This document shows positions 1-9,385 of a DNA stretch of 52,280 nt, piece by piece. The stretch is from Acidovorax sp. (GTDB lineage Bacteria > Pseudomonadota > Gammaproteobacteria > Burkholderiales > Burkholderiaceae_C), in contig SDXZ01000010.1 of the NCBI GenBank assembly GCA_004210805.1, forward strand, positions 1 to 52,280, in the 5' to 3' direction. Positions within the stretch are counted from its first letter, which is position 1. Each line of letters begins with the position of its first letter. A program made the position numbers and the translations under genes. Under the pieces are notes generated by a model. The model had not been told where the DNA came from, searched no databases, and was given only the letters and a program-made list of their open reading frames with translations.

Positions 1-3000
1 GGGCTGCTGTTGCGGGGCGGGGCGTCGGCGCCGGGCGGGGCGGCCTCGCGCCCGCGGCGCGGCACGCGCACGACGCGGGGGTCGGACCAGGTGCCGTCGA
101 TGCGGAACTCCTGCGTGGCGGCCTCGATAAGCGGCCCGCGCAGGAACACCTGCGCGAGGAAACTGCCCAGGCCGATCACCGGGTTGATGGCCGTGGCCAC
201 CAGCGATGCGGTCATCGCGTTGATCTCGGGCACCACCACCACGCGCAGATCCTGCGTCTCATGGTCGATGTTGGCGCTGCCCTCCATCAGCACGGCCGCA
301 TTCACGCCCTTCATCTGCAGGTTGTTGGTGGTGGCCACGCCCTGTTCGATGCGCACGTCGCCGCGCACGAAGTCGAACGCAAAGCCTTCGCTGAACACAT
401 CACGAAAATCGAGCGTCAGGCGCCGCGGCAGGGACTGCAGGCTGAGCACACTGAGCAGCTTGGCCAGGCCCGGATCGGCCTTGAGGAATTGGCCGGCCTC
501 GATGTTCACGTTGATCTGCCCCGTCATGGAGCGGTAGTCCGGGCTGAAAGGCGCGCCCACCCAGGCCACCTGGCCTTCCATGCGTCCCTTGCCGCGGCGC
601 ACCACGCCCGGCATGGCCATGCGCGCGAGCAGGTCGCCCGAGTCGCGGATGTCCAGCTTGAAGTTAAGCACCGTGCGCCGCTCGGGCGTGCGCGGCCCCC
701 CGGCAGCGGCGTTCATCACGGCCCAGTTGCCGTTGGCCGTGAAAATCGCCTCGGGCGCGCTGATGTTGAACTTGGACAGGCGCCATTCGCGCTGCGTGCC
801 ATCGCCGCCGCGGTTCTGGGCTTCGATCTCCACGCGTCCCAGGCGCTTGCCGCGCAGTTCGAAGTCGTCCACCACAATGTCCAGCGCGGGTAGCGCACCG
901 GGCTGCTCGTCGAGCAGTGCCTCGACCTGGTTCGCATCGCTTTGCGGCATGTTCACGCGCGACAGCCGCGCAAACAGTCGGCCATTGGGGTGGTCGGCCG
1001 CGCCCGGCTGGCGGTACTCCAGGTAGCCGTTGAGCTCGGTGGCATCCAGGTTGGCGCGCCAGGTGGTGCCGTCGCGCAATGCGCCGGCGACGATGTTGTG
1101 CAGCGTGCGGCCCTGCAGCGTAAGTTCACGCGCGCGCAGGGCGAGTGTGGTGGGCAGGTAGTCCTGTGCGAGGCTTTGCGCGTTGGCGATGACCGGTGCG
1201 GCGGGCGCGGGCGGTGTCGTGGACGTAGCTGCGCGGCCTGGAGCTTCCGGGCCGGCGGTGGCTTGTGTCAGCACGTCCTCCCAGGCGTCGACATCGAGCT
1301 TGCCCTGGTTGATGTTGGCGCCCACGCCCTGCGCCGGCATGGGCGCCGATTCGCCACCCGACAGCCCGATGCCGATGGTGCCGCGCAGCACCTTGGGCTG
1401 CGGCCCGCTGATGTCGCGCACGTACATGGCCGACCCCAGCGAGCCCAGGTCCAGGGTGATCTGGTCGCGCAGCGGCGGGGCTTCTGCGCCCTGCCCGTTG
1501 CCGTTGTTGCCCTGCGTGAGCCCTGCAAGGGATTCGCGTGCCACCTGCGTTTCAAACCGCACAGGGAGGCTGGCTTCAGCGCCCTTGCCCATGGGCGGCG
1601 GCAGGGCCAGGGCCAGCCCCTGCAGGCTGGTCGACACCTGCACCTCGGGCACGCCCCGGCGAAACGCCAAGGTCATCGCATACGGTGTGCTACCCGTGGC
1701 GCGCCGTGCCAGCTGCGACAGCATGCCCAGCGGCGCCTGCTGCAGCCCTTCGGCCGTCGCGGTGCCCTGGGCACGCAACTGCACCGCCGACTCGGTCGCT
1801 GGCGCATTGGCCGGCAGCGACCGCATGCCGCCCTCCAGCTTTACGCTGCCGCCCAGCGCCTGGGCCTGCACGCCCTGGAGCGAAAAGCCCCCTTCGGTGA
1901 ACTGAACCACGCCGCGCACGCGGCTGAGCGCTGGGGTGTCAGGGGTGATGCGAAGGTCGTTGCCCGCCATCGTCACACTGCCCTGGACCTTGGATTTGTT
2001 GATGTCGCTGATGGGCAGCGACAGGCGCAGTTGGAAGTCGGCGTTGCCCGCGCCACTGGCCTGGTCGAGCGCGCCGCCCGTCATGCGGCCCAGGGGCGAG
2101 GTGGTCATGAGGGCCAGCAGCTCGGGCAGCGGTCCGCGGGCATCGGCGTTGACGCTGACCACGGTGTGGGCCAGATCAGGAATCTTCGCGTCGACCTTGG
2201 ACAGCCGCAGGCCCTGGCGGCCGGCAAAACTGCCCACGGCGCCGCGCACCTGCATCGACGACCGCTCGAAGATCAGCTCGCCCGAAAGCTCGGTCAGCGC
2301 GGGCCAGGGCAGGGTGCCCGCCGGCTGCAAGCTCGGTGGCACATACGCATAGGTCACATCCTTCACGGTCGCAGCGATGCGGAACTCGCCTTGCTTGGGG
2401 TCGTTGAAGGGCAGGTGACGCAGGTCGCCCTTGACACGGAATTGCACGTCGCTCGCACTGCCGGCGACTACTGCGTCGCGCACATAGTGCCGCGCGTTCG
2501 CGGGGATCGACATCGGCAGGTAGCGGTGCACGCGCGTGCCGTCGGCGCGATGGAGCGTACCGCTGAGGTCGAGCACGCCCGGGAACCGCGACAGGTGGGG
2601 CGCCTTGGCCGGATCACTGGTGTGCCAGGTGGCGCGGGCCGTGCCTTGCGCGTCGGCATTGGCAAACTGCACATCGTTGGCCTGCACCGCAATGCGGCTG
2701 CCTTCCAGCTGCCAGCGCACGTCGGCGCTCAGGCGATCGAGCGGCAGCACCGGGTCTTCGAACACGCCGGGCAGCAGCAGTGCGCCCGAGGCAATGGTCA
2801 GCGCCGCCTTGCCGCCGCCTTGATTCATGTCGATATCCACCGTGGCACCGCGCAAGCCCAGGTAGGTGGGCGCGCCGCCGCCGGCATCGCCCGCCAGCGC
2901 CAGCCCGCGGATGCGGCCCCGCACCTGGTACTGCTGGAGTTTTTCGAGCGGGCCTTTCCAGGTGGCCTGGATCTCGTCCACCAGGCCCTGGGGCGAATAG

Positions 3001-4169
3001 GTGCGCACTGCGTCGTGGGCCGTGGCGCCCAGGGGCAATCGGCTGGCGATCTGCGCGAGCGCGGCCAGGTCCAGGCGGTCGGCGCGGAACTCGCCCTGCG
3101 CGGGCGCCTTGCCGGTGGCATCGGTATACAGCAGCCGAAGATTGCCCCCGGGCCAGGTGAGGCCGTCGTCGGTCTGGAAATGCAGGGACTGGGTGGTGAA
3201 CTCAAAACCTCCGCTCAGGCGCCGGCCGCCGAGCCGCCCCTGGATGGACGGCAGGGCCAGCGCTTGCAACTGGGGCCCGAGGGTCGCGTTGACGTCGGCC
3301 AGTGCCAGGTCGGCCGTGCCGCCCACGATCTGCCCGCGCTGCACATCCGCCCAGGCGCGCAGCGCGCCGCGGCCCTGTGCCACCTCCACCCCCAGGTCGG
3401 CATACTGGCGCAGCCGGGACGCATCCACGCGCGCAAAGTGGGCAAACAGCTGGCCGCTCCAGTGCTTCCAGTTGCCGTCGCGCGCACGCAGCAGGGGGGC
3501 GCGGAACAGGCCCACCAGGGTGAAGCGGTCGCCCCAGGCCTCGGGCGGGGTGGCGTCCAGCCGCAGGTGGTGGTGCCAGTTGCCGTTGCGCAGGAGCAAG
3601 TCCACCTTTTCAAGTGCGAGCTCCGGGGCGCCGCGCTGCTCGTCGGTCCAGCGCACGGTGCCGCCCTTGACAAACACCTCGCCTTGCGAAAACAGCCAGT
3701 CGGCTGCGGCATGGCTGTCCCCCTGCTCCTGGGTGAAATCAAGCCCCGCGACCGAGATGCGGCCCTGCGGGTCGCGCCGGACGTCCACATCGGGCTCTTC
3801 AATATAAAGTTGCTCGAAGCCCCCGTTGAGCAGCGAGCGCGGCGAAAGCGCGACCACCACCCGGGGCAGCCGCAATGCCGCGCGGCCTGCACTATCGAGC
3901 AGCGTGAGGTCCGAGAGCTCGATCGACGGGATCAATCCTTCGGTCTTGGCCGTGAGGGCGCCGATCCGGACCGGAACCCCCAGGGCCCGTGCGGCATGCG
4001 CCTCCAGCTGCGGGCGGTAATCACCGATTCGCGGCACAATCCAGCCATGAAGTGCCCCCCACGCGATGGTCAGCAGCAGCCAGAAGGCCAGCAGCAAGCC
4101 CAGTGACCACCGCGCGAGACCTGCCACGAATTTCAGCAGGCGGGTGGGGTGCGTGGAGGGAGCGATCAT
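1..4169 (-). CDS. yhdP: YhdP/AsmA-like giant envelope protein (TIGR02099 family), 3' end outside window
   Basis: An open frame of about 1,389 codons runs from an ATG at 4169 to the left edge of the window. Residues ~12-32 form one N-terminal membrane segment (LLKFVAGLARWSLGLLLAFW); the rest is a long periplasmic beta-rich region with an AsmA-type start (RIGALTAKTEGLIPSIELSD). The last visible part, EFRIDGTWSDPRVVRV, is the usual C-terminal signature of this family, followed by an Ala/Pro-rich tail, so only a few codons should be missing. Known for the family: AsmA-like proteins bridge the periplasm and move phospholipid to the outer membrane (E. coli YhdP, TamB, YdbH). It is divergent from glnE, with 89 bp between the start codons. 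Length exceeds E. coli YhdP (about 1,266 aa), as is usual in Burkholderiales. The family call is firm; the transport role is by homology. Confidence 0.9.
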   Translation of the reverse strand, partial: MIAPSTHPTRLLKFVAGLARWSLGLLLAFWLLLTIAWGALHGWIVPRIGDYRPQLEAHAARALGVPVRIGALTAKTEGLIPSIELSDLTLLDSAGRAALRLPRVVVALSPRSLLNGGFEQLYIEEPDVDVRRDPQGRISVAGLDFTQEQGDSHAAADWLFSQGEVFVKGGTVRWTDEQRGAPELALEKVDLLLRNGNWHHHLRLDATPPEAWGDRFTLVGLFRAPLLRARDGNWKHWSGQLFAHFARVDASRLRQYADLGVEVAQGRGALRAWADVQRGQIVGGTADLALADVNATLGPQLQALALPSIQGRLGGRRLSGGFEFTTQSLHFQTDDGLTWPGGNLRLLYTDATGKAPAQGEFRADRLDLAALAQIASRLPLGATAHDAVRTYSPQGLVDEIQATWKGPLEKLQQYQVRGRIRGLALAGDAGGGAPTYLGLRGATVDIDMNQGGGKAALTIASGALLLPGVFEDPVLPLDRLSADVRWQLEGSRIAVQANDVQFANADAQGTARATWHTSDPAKAPHLSRFPGVLDLSGTLHRADGTRVHRYLPMSIPANARHYVRDAVVAGSASDVQFRVKGDLRHLPFNDPKQGEFRIAATVKDVTYAYVPPSLQPAGTLPWPALTELSGELIFERSSMQVRGAVGSFAGRQGLRLSKVDAKIPDLAHTVVSVNADARGPLPELLALMTTSPLGRMTGGALDQASGAGNADFQLRLSLPISDINKSKVQGSVTMAGNDLRITPDTPALSRVRGVVQFTEGGFSLQGVQAQALGGSVKLEGGMRSLPANAPATESAVQLRAQGTATAEGLQQAPLGMLSQLARRATGSTPYAMTLAFRRGVPEVQVSTSLQGLALALPPPMGKGAEASLPVRFETQVARESLAGLTQGNNGNGQGAEAPPLRDQITLDLGSLGSAMYVRDISGPQPKVLRGTIGIGLSGGESAPMPAQGVGANINQGKLDVDAWEDVLTQATAGPEAPGRAATSTTPPAPAAPVIANAQSLAQDYLPTTLALRARELTLQGRTLHNIVAGALRDGTTWRANLDATELNGYLEYRQPGAADHPNGRLFARLSRVNMPQSDANQVEALLDEQPGALPALDIVVDDFELRGKRLGRVEIEAQNRGGDGTQREWRLSKFNISAPEAIFTANGNWAVMNAAAGGPRTPERRTVLNFKLDIRDSGDLLARMAMPGVVRRGKGRMEGQVAWVGAPFSPDYRSMTGQINVNIEAGQFLKADPGLAKLLSVLSLQSLPRRLTLDFRDVFSEGFAFDFVRGDVRIEQGVATTNNLQMKGVNAAVLMEGSANIDHETQDLRVVVVPEINAMTASLVATAINPVIGLGSFLAQVFLRGPLIEAATQEFRIDGTWSDPRVVRVPRRGREAAPPGADAPPRNSS

Positions 4170-4258
4170 GGTGGGATTGAATGTGGCAGGAATTATGACC
4201 CGCAGCCCTGGTGCGGGTTCACTACGAACGAGTGTCCTTATGTATGCGGTCCCTTGCG

Positions 4259-7042
4259 ATGTCTGAGATGCCGTCGCCCTCCGCTGATTCCCCTTGCCAC
4301 CAGCCTCGGCCAGAGGGTCCGCTGGCCGAGCACTCGCGGTTTTACCAACGCCTGCACCGCCGCTACGGGGCCGACTTGCCCCTGCTACCGCCCGGCCCGC
4401 CGGTGCTGGCCACGATGGAGCAGGCCTACGATGCGCTGCGCGCGCGCGGCTCGGACACCGGCACGGCCTTGCGTGTGGTGCGCCAGCTCGTCATGGAGCG
4501 GCTGATACAGCTCGATTGCGACCAACAGGCGCCATTGGCCGAAGTCACCCGTGCAGTGACCGAGCTGGCCGAACTTGCCCTGGACCGCGCCTGCCAGCAG
4601 GCCCGCCAGGAACTGGATGAACGCCATGGTGCGCCGTGTGGACCGGACGGCCAGCCCGTGCAGCTGTGGATCATCGGCATGGGCAAGCTTGGCGCACGCG
4701 AACTCAATGTCTCCAGCGACATCGACCTCATCTATGTGTATGAGCACGATGGCGAGACGGCCGGCAACGCCGAGGGCCGGGGACGCATTTCCAACCACGA
4801 ATACTTTGCGCGCGCCGTCAAGTCCATGTACGGCCTGGTGGGCGACACCACCGAGCACGGCTTCGTGTTCCGCGTGGACCTGGCCTTGCGGCCCAATGGC
4901 AACTCAGGGCCTTCGGCGGTATCGCTGGCGGCACTCGAGGAATACCTGCAGCTGCATGGCCGCGAGTGGGAGCGTTTTGCCTGGCTCAAGAGCCGCGTCG
5001 TGGCGCCGCGCAACTGCATTGCCAGCACCGAAGTGCAGGCCTTGCGCGGCGTGGTGCTGCCCTTTGTGTTTCGCCGCTACCTCGACTACAGCGTGTTCGA
5101 CGCGCTGCGCTCCCTGCACCGCCAGATCCGCGACCACGCCGCCAAGCGCAGCGCCGGCCACCCGGAGCGCGCCAACGACGTGAAGCTCTCGCGCGGGGGC
5201 ATTCGCGAGATCGAATTCACTGTGCAGCTGCTGCAGGTGGTGCGCGGCGGGCAGTTCCCCGAGCTGCGCCGCCGCCCCACGCTGGACGCCTTGCCGCGCC
5301 TCGCGCAGGCCGGGCTGATGCCGCAGGAGACTGCCGATGCGCTGGCGCGGGCCTATGTCTTTTTGCGCCGCGTGGAACACCGCATCCAGTACCTCGATGA
5401 CCAGCAGACCCATGTGCTGCCCACGCGCGACGACGACCTGGCCTGGATCGCCTTTACCCTGGGCTACCCCGACTGCTGTGCCTTTCTGCATGAGCTCGAT
5501 GCGCACCGCGAGCTGGTGGCCCAGGAGTTCGACACCTTGCTGGGCGGCAGCGGCAAGAAGCAGTGCAACGGCGGCGGCTGCGGAGGCCCCCGGGCGGCTG
5601 CGCCACCGCCGCCCGAACTGGAAACGCTGCTTGAGCAACTGCCTGCGGGGTTTCGGGCGCGTGTGGCCGAATGGCGCAATCACCCGCGCGTCGAAGGTCT
5701 GCGTGACGAAGCGCGCGACCGCCTGTTCCGCCTGGTGCAGCGCACGGCGCGCTGGCTGGCCGAAGGCAAGGTGAATGAAGACGCGGCGGTGCGCCTGGTG
5801 GGCTGGCTCGAGCCGCTGCTGCGGCGCGAAAGCTACCTCGCGCTGCTGCTCGAGCGCCCCTCGGTGCACGAGCATCTGCTGCACCTGCTGGGGGCGGCCA
5901 AGTGGCCCGCCCGCTACATGCTGCAGCACCCCGGCGTGATTGACGAACTGGCGGGCGATGCGCTGCTGTCCGAACGCTTCGTGGTGGCGGATTTCGAGCG
6001 CGAACTGACCGTGCGCCGGGCCTCGCTGCAGTCCACCGGTGAGGACGACGACGAAACCCTGCTGAACCTGCTGCGCCGCGCCCAGCATGCGGAAACCTTC
6101 CGCACCTTGGCGCGCGATGTGGAGCGGCGCATCACGGTCGAGCAGGTGGCGGACGATCTGTCTGCGCTGGCTGACAGCGTGCTGCGCATCACGGCACAGT
6201 GGTGCTGGAGCCGGCTCAAGAACCGCCACCGCGAAAGCCCTCAATTTGCCATCATTGGCTACGGCAAATTGGGGGGCAAGGAGCTTGGCTACGGCAGCGA
6301 CCTCGATATCGTTTTCGTGTTCGATGACGATGACGAACGTGCCCCCGAGGTGTACGCGGCCTTTGTGCGCAAGCTCATCAACTGGCTCACCGTGAAGACC
6401 GGCGAGGGCGACCTGTACGAGATCGACACCGCGCTGCGCCCCAATGGAAGCTCGGGCCTTCTGGTCACGAGCTTCGAGGCCTACGCCAACTACCAGCAGC
6501 GCCGCGGCAGCAACACCGCCTGGACCTGGGAACACCAGGCCATGACACGCGCACGTTTTGTGATGGGCAGCGATGCGCTGCAGGCGCGGTTCGATGCCGT
6601 GCGCGAGGCTGTCATCACGTCCGAACGCGACCCGGTGGCTTTGCGCGACGAGATCGTGCTGATGCGCGAGAAGGTGCGCTCGGCCCATCCCACCAAGGAC
6701 GGGCGCTTCGATGTCAAGCACAGCCCGGGCGGCATGGTGGATGCCGAGTTCGCGGTGCAATACCTCGTGTTGTCGCAGTCCGCAACCCATCCCGAGCTGC
6801 GCGGCAACGTCGGCAACATCGCGCTGCTGCAGCGTGCCGAGCAGGTGGGGCTGTTGCCCGTGGGCGTGGGCACGGCGGCGGCCGATGCCTACCGTGAACT
6901 GCGCCGCGTGCAGCACGTGGCGCGGCTGGACGAGGCGCCAACCCAGGTGATGCCACCCGCGCTGCAGGCCGAGCGCGATGCCGTGCTGGCGCTGTGGCTG
7001 GCGGTGTTCGGCGCGGGCATGGGGTTGCCGCGGCGTCCCTGA
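4259..7042 (+). CDS. glnE: Bifunctional glutamine synthetase adenylyltransferase/deadenylase GlnE
   Basis: About 927 aa. GlnE attaches AMP to, and removes it from, glutamine synthetase in the nitrogen-control cascade with PII. Two nucleotidyltransferase domains are visible: GMGKLGARELN followed by SSDIDLIYVY (metal-binding Asp154 and Asp156) in the N-terminal half, and IGYGKLGGKELGYGSDLDIV (Asp681, Asp683) in the C-terminal half, each followed by an all-alpha domain (GGIREIEF and GGMVDAEF motifs). The ATG at 4259 was chosen; ATG 4244 and GTG 4211 are in frame, and none has a clear Shine-Dalgarno sequence. Between the halves (residues ~428-455) lies an odd Gly/Cys/Pro-rich linker (KKQCNGGGCGG, then PPPP) that looks lineage-specific. 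The family assignment is secure; only the start is uncertain. Confidence 0.95.
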   Translation: MSEMPSPSADSPCHQPRPEGPLAEHSRFYQRLHRRYGADLPLLPPGPPVLATMEQAYDALRARGSDTGTALRVVRQLVMERLIQLDCDQQAPLAEVTRAVTELAELALDRACQQARQELDERHGAPCGPDGQPVQLWIIGMGKLGARELNVSSDIDLIYVYEHDGETAGNAEGRGRISNHEYFARAVKSMYGLVGDTTEHGFVFRVDLALRPNGNSGPSAVSLAALEEYLQLHGREWERFAWLKSRVVAPRNCIASTEVQALRGVVLPFVFRRYLDYSVFDALRSLHRQIRDHAAKRSAGHPERANDVKLSRGGIREIEFTVQLLQVVRGGQFPELRRRPTLDALPRLAQAGLMPQETADALARAYVFLRRVEHRIQYLDDQQTHVLPTRDDDLAWIAFTLGYPDCCAFLHELDAHRELVAQEFDTLLGGSGKKQCNGGGCGGPRAAAPPPPELETLLEQLPAGFRARVAEWRNHPRVEGLRDEARDRLFRLVQRTARWLAEGKVNEDAAVRLVGWLEPLLRRESYLALLLERPSVHEHLLHLLGAAKWPARYMLQHPGVIDELAGDALLSERFVVADFERELTVRRASLQSTGEDDDETLLNLLRRAQHAETFRTLARDVERRITVEQVADDLSALADSVLRITAQWCWSRLKNRHRESPQFAIIGYGKLGGKELGYGSDLDIVFVFDDDDERAPEVYAAFVRKLINWLTVKTGEGDLYEIDTALRPNGSSGLLVTSFEAYANYQQRRGSNTAWTWEHQAMTRARFVMGSDALQARFDAVREAVITSERDPVALRDEIVLMREKVRSAHPTKDGRFDVKHSPGGMVDAEFAVQYLVLSQSATHPELRGNVGNIALLQRAEQVGLLPVGVGTAAADAYRELRRVQHVARLDEAPTQVMPPALQAERDAVLALWLAVFGAGMGLPRRP

Positions 7043-7118
7043 AACGGTTTATGCCGGGACAGGGCGAAGTGACAAATAGTTGCATTTGCAGGCGCATCGC
7101 GCTTCGGAAAAATCCAGT

Positions 7119-7140
7119 AATTCAAACAACTGTTTAAATT
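7119..7140. promoter_or_regulatory. Palindromic operator upstream of the TetR/CerR efflux regulator
   Basis: A 22-bp imperfect palindrome with arms AATTCAAACAA and CTGTTTAAATT (9 of 11 pairs match) ends 21 bp before the ATG of the TetR-family gene, in an AT-rich island between GC-rich genes. Position and symmetry fit an autoregulatory operator that would control the whole efflux operon. Function is inferred. Confidence 0.6.
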
Positions 7141-7161
7141 CTGGTGGTCTAATCCGGGGCC

Positions 7162-7887
7162 ATGAGTTTTGGCGCCCATTTCATTCCCGCAGCCCAGCGC
7201 ACCGCCCGCAGTGACGGCGAGGACACCCGCGCACGCCTGCTGCAGGCGGCCCTTCAGCTGTTCTCTGAAAAGGGCTTTGCCCAGACCTCGGTGCGCGCCA
7301 TTGCCGAGGCTGCCGGCACCAACGTCGCAGCCATCGCTTACCACTTCGGCGACAAGGCGCAGCTGTACACCGCCACGTTCTACGAGCCCTTTGGCAGCAG
7401 CAGCGACCTGATCCCGGTGTTTGCCGATCCGGCCCTGAATCTGGAGGCTGCGCTGCGCAGTTACTTCAGCGGATTTCTGGAGCCGCTCAAGCACGACGAC
7501 CTCGTGACCCAGTCGCTGCGCCTGCATGTGCGCGAACTGCTTGACCCGACCCATGTGTGGCCCGAGCTCATCGAGCGCGAATGCCGCGCGCCCCACTTGG
7601 CATTGGTGCAGGTGCTGTGCCGCCACATGGACGTGGCCGAGGTGGACGATGACATGCACCGGCTCGCCTTCTCGCTGGCGGGCTTGATCATGCAGCTGTG
7701 GACGCAGCGCGACCCGCTGCAAGTCATAGCGCCCCAGCTTGCCGACTCGAGCGCCGTGGACCAGTGGGTAGAACGCCTTACGGGCTACGCGCTGAGCATG
7801 GTGCACGGCGAGATCACCCGGCGGCGGGCCACACCCCGGCCCGCACGCCGGACCCCACGGACTTCGCACAAGGAATCCAAAGCATGA
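7162..7887 (+). CDS. TetR-family (CerR/DUF1956) transcriptional regulator of the efflux operon
   Basis: 241 aa. The N-terminal helix-turn-helix is typical (RARLLQAALQLFSEKGFAQT, then SVRAIAEAAGTNVAAIAYHF at residues ~46-65). The C-terminal two thirds fit the CerR/YbiH-type ligand-binding domain. In E. coli the relative CecR/YbiH governs membrane-fusion and export genes. Its stop overlaps the ATG of the following outer-membrane lipoprotein by 4 nt (ATGA), so regulator and pump are one transcript and the palindrome just upstream is the likely operator. The first gene of a TetR-OMF-MFP-RND operon is most simply a ligand-induced repressor of its own efflux system; the ligand cannot be told from sequence. 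Confidence 0.88.
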   Translation: MSFGAHFIPAAQRTARSDGEDTRARLLQAALQLFSEKGFAQTSVRAIAEAAGTNVAAIAYHFGDKAQLYTATFYEPFGSSSDLIPVFADPALNLEAALRSYFSGFLEPLKHDDLVTQSLRLHVRELLDPTHVWPELIERECRAPHLALVQVLCRHMDVAEVDDDMHRLAFSLAGLIMQLWTQRDPLQVIAPQLADSSAVDQWVERLTGYALSMVHGEITRRRATPRPARRTPRTSHKESKA

Positions 7888-9320
7888 CCCTGAACTTCAC
7901 CCGATTCTTCTGGGCGGCCTTTTTGCCCCTGGCCTTGGGCGCCTGTGCCGTGACGGCACCGCCCCCGCAGGTGCCGACAACGCCGCCGGTGGCGTGGCAG
8001 GCACCCTTGCCCCACCAGGGCTCGCTGGGGGACTTGGCACGCTGGTGGACGCAGCTCGGGGACCCGCTGCTGGTGGAGCTGATCGATGCCGCACAAGCCA
8101 TCAGCCCCGGCGTGGCGCAGGCCCAGTCGCGCATTGCGCAGGCCCGTGCCACGCAGGTCACGAGCCGGGCCGCGCTGCTGCCGGCGCTCGACGGCCAGGC
8201 CAACGCCAGCCGCGGCTTCAACGAACAGCTGGCCGGCATCGCTACCACGGCGCAGGCCGGGCTGCAGGCCAGCTGGGAGATCGATCTTTTTGGCGCGAAC
8301 CGGGCCACCAAGGCGGCGGCCGATCAACGGCTGGCCGGCGCCCAGGCGCTGTGGCACGAGGCGCGCGTGAGTGTGGCGGCCGAGGTGGCGCTGCAGACCA
8401 GCAGCCTGCGCACCTGCCTTGAACAATTGCGCGTGGCCGAGCGTGACGCGCAGTCGCGCGGCGAGACCTCGCGCCTGTCGGACTTGAGCGAGCGTGCGGG
8501 CTTTACCGCACCCGCCACCGCAGCCCTTGCCCGCGCCAGCGCCGCCGAAGCGCAGGCCCGCGCGTCGCAGCAGCGCATGCAGTGCGATGTGGAGACCAAG
8601 ACCCTGGTGGCCCTCACAGGCTGGGAAGAGCCCGCACTGCGCGCACGCCTCACGGCGCCCGCGGCCGCGGCGCCTGACACCTTGTTCAGCATCGCTGCCC
8701 TGCCCGCGCAGGTGCTGGCCCAGCGCCCCGACGTCTACAACGCCGAGCGCGAAGTGGCAGCCGCCAGTGCCGAGGTCGGCAGCGCGCAGGCGCAGCGCTA
8801 CCCGCGCCTGTCGCTCAGCGGCTCGGTGGGCACGGCCTGGGTGCGCAGCGGGGGGGTAACGACCGACCTGAACACCTGGACCATCGGCCCGCTGGCACTG
8901 ACCGTGCCGCTGTTCGACGGTGGTCGGCGCGGCGCGCAGGTGGATGCGGCGCAGGCACGTTATGACGAGGCTGCGGCGCTGTACCGCGCCAAGGTGCGAC
9001 AGGCCGTGAGCGAAGTCGAGCAGGCGCTGGTGCGGCTGCAGAGCACGGCCGAGCGCAACACCAGCGCGCGTGTGGCTGCGGCCGGCTACCGCGCGTCGTT
9101 CGACGCGACCGAAGCGCGCTGGCGCGGCGGCCTTGCCAGCCTGGTGGAGCTGGAAGACGCCCGGCGCACGTCGCTGGCGGCCGAGAACGCGCTGATTGCA
9201 CTGCAGCACGAGCGCCAGGCCGCCTGGGTTTCGCTGTACCGCGCGGCAGGCGGTGGATGGGACGGGCAAACCACCACGACGGCAGCTTCCCCTTCTGCTG
9301 CGGCCACCGCCGCACGCTGA
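7884..9320 (+). CDS. NodT/OprM-type outer-membrane efflux lipoprotein
   Basis: 478 aa. It starts at the ATG overlapping the regulator stop. A lipoprotein signal peptide ends in the lipobox LGAC (Cys24 region), after which TAPPPQVPTTPPVAW begins the mature lipidated N-terminus. Two TolC-type OEP repeats follow: PGVAQAQSRIAQARA near residue 75 and VYNAEREVAAASAEVGSAQA near 285, with SLSGSVGTAW and the coiled region SEVEQALVRLQSTAERNTSA. It should form the trimeric outer-membrane channel of the RND system encoded next. The Ala/Ser/Thr-rich tail is unremarkable. Confidence in family is high; the substrate is unknown. Confidence 0.93.
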   Translation: MTLNFTRFFWAAFLPLALGACAVTAPPPQVPTTPPVAWQAPLPHQGSLGDLARWWTQLGDPLLVELIDAAQAISPGVAQAQSRIAQARATQVTSRAALLPALDGQANASRGFNEQLAGIATTAQAGLQASWEIDLFGANRATKAAADQRLAGAQALWHEARVSVAAEVALQTSSLRTCLEQLRVAERDAQSRGETSRLSDLSERAGFTAPATAALARASAAEAQARASQQRMQCDVETKTLVALTGWEEPALRARLTAPAAAAPDTLFSIAALPAQVLAQRPDVYNAEREVAAASAEVGSAQAQRYPRLSLSGSVGTAWVRSGGVTTDLNTWTIGPLALTVPLFDGGRRGAQVDAAQARYDEAAALYRAKVRQAVSEVEQALVRLQSTAERNTSARVAAAGYRASFDATEARWRGGLASLVELEDARRTSLAAENALIALQHERQAAWVSLYRAAGGGWDGQTTTTAASPSAAATAAR

Positions 9321-9385
9321 TATGACCGGGGCCGGGCCGATCGCCCACCCCATTTCCTGACACCGACTGGATGAACGGATCGACC

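Noticed and set aside
942-4106. A 1,054-codon plus-strand open frame
   Set aside because: It lies antisense to yhdP, whose frame shows AsmA/YhdP family motifs throughout; the plus-strand product is His/Arg/Gln-rich and resembles no protein family. High GC keeps the opposite frame open.
4904-6916. A 670-codon minus-strand frame
   Set aside because: It is antisense to glnE and has shadow-like composition.
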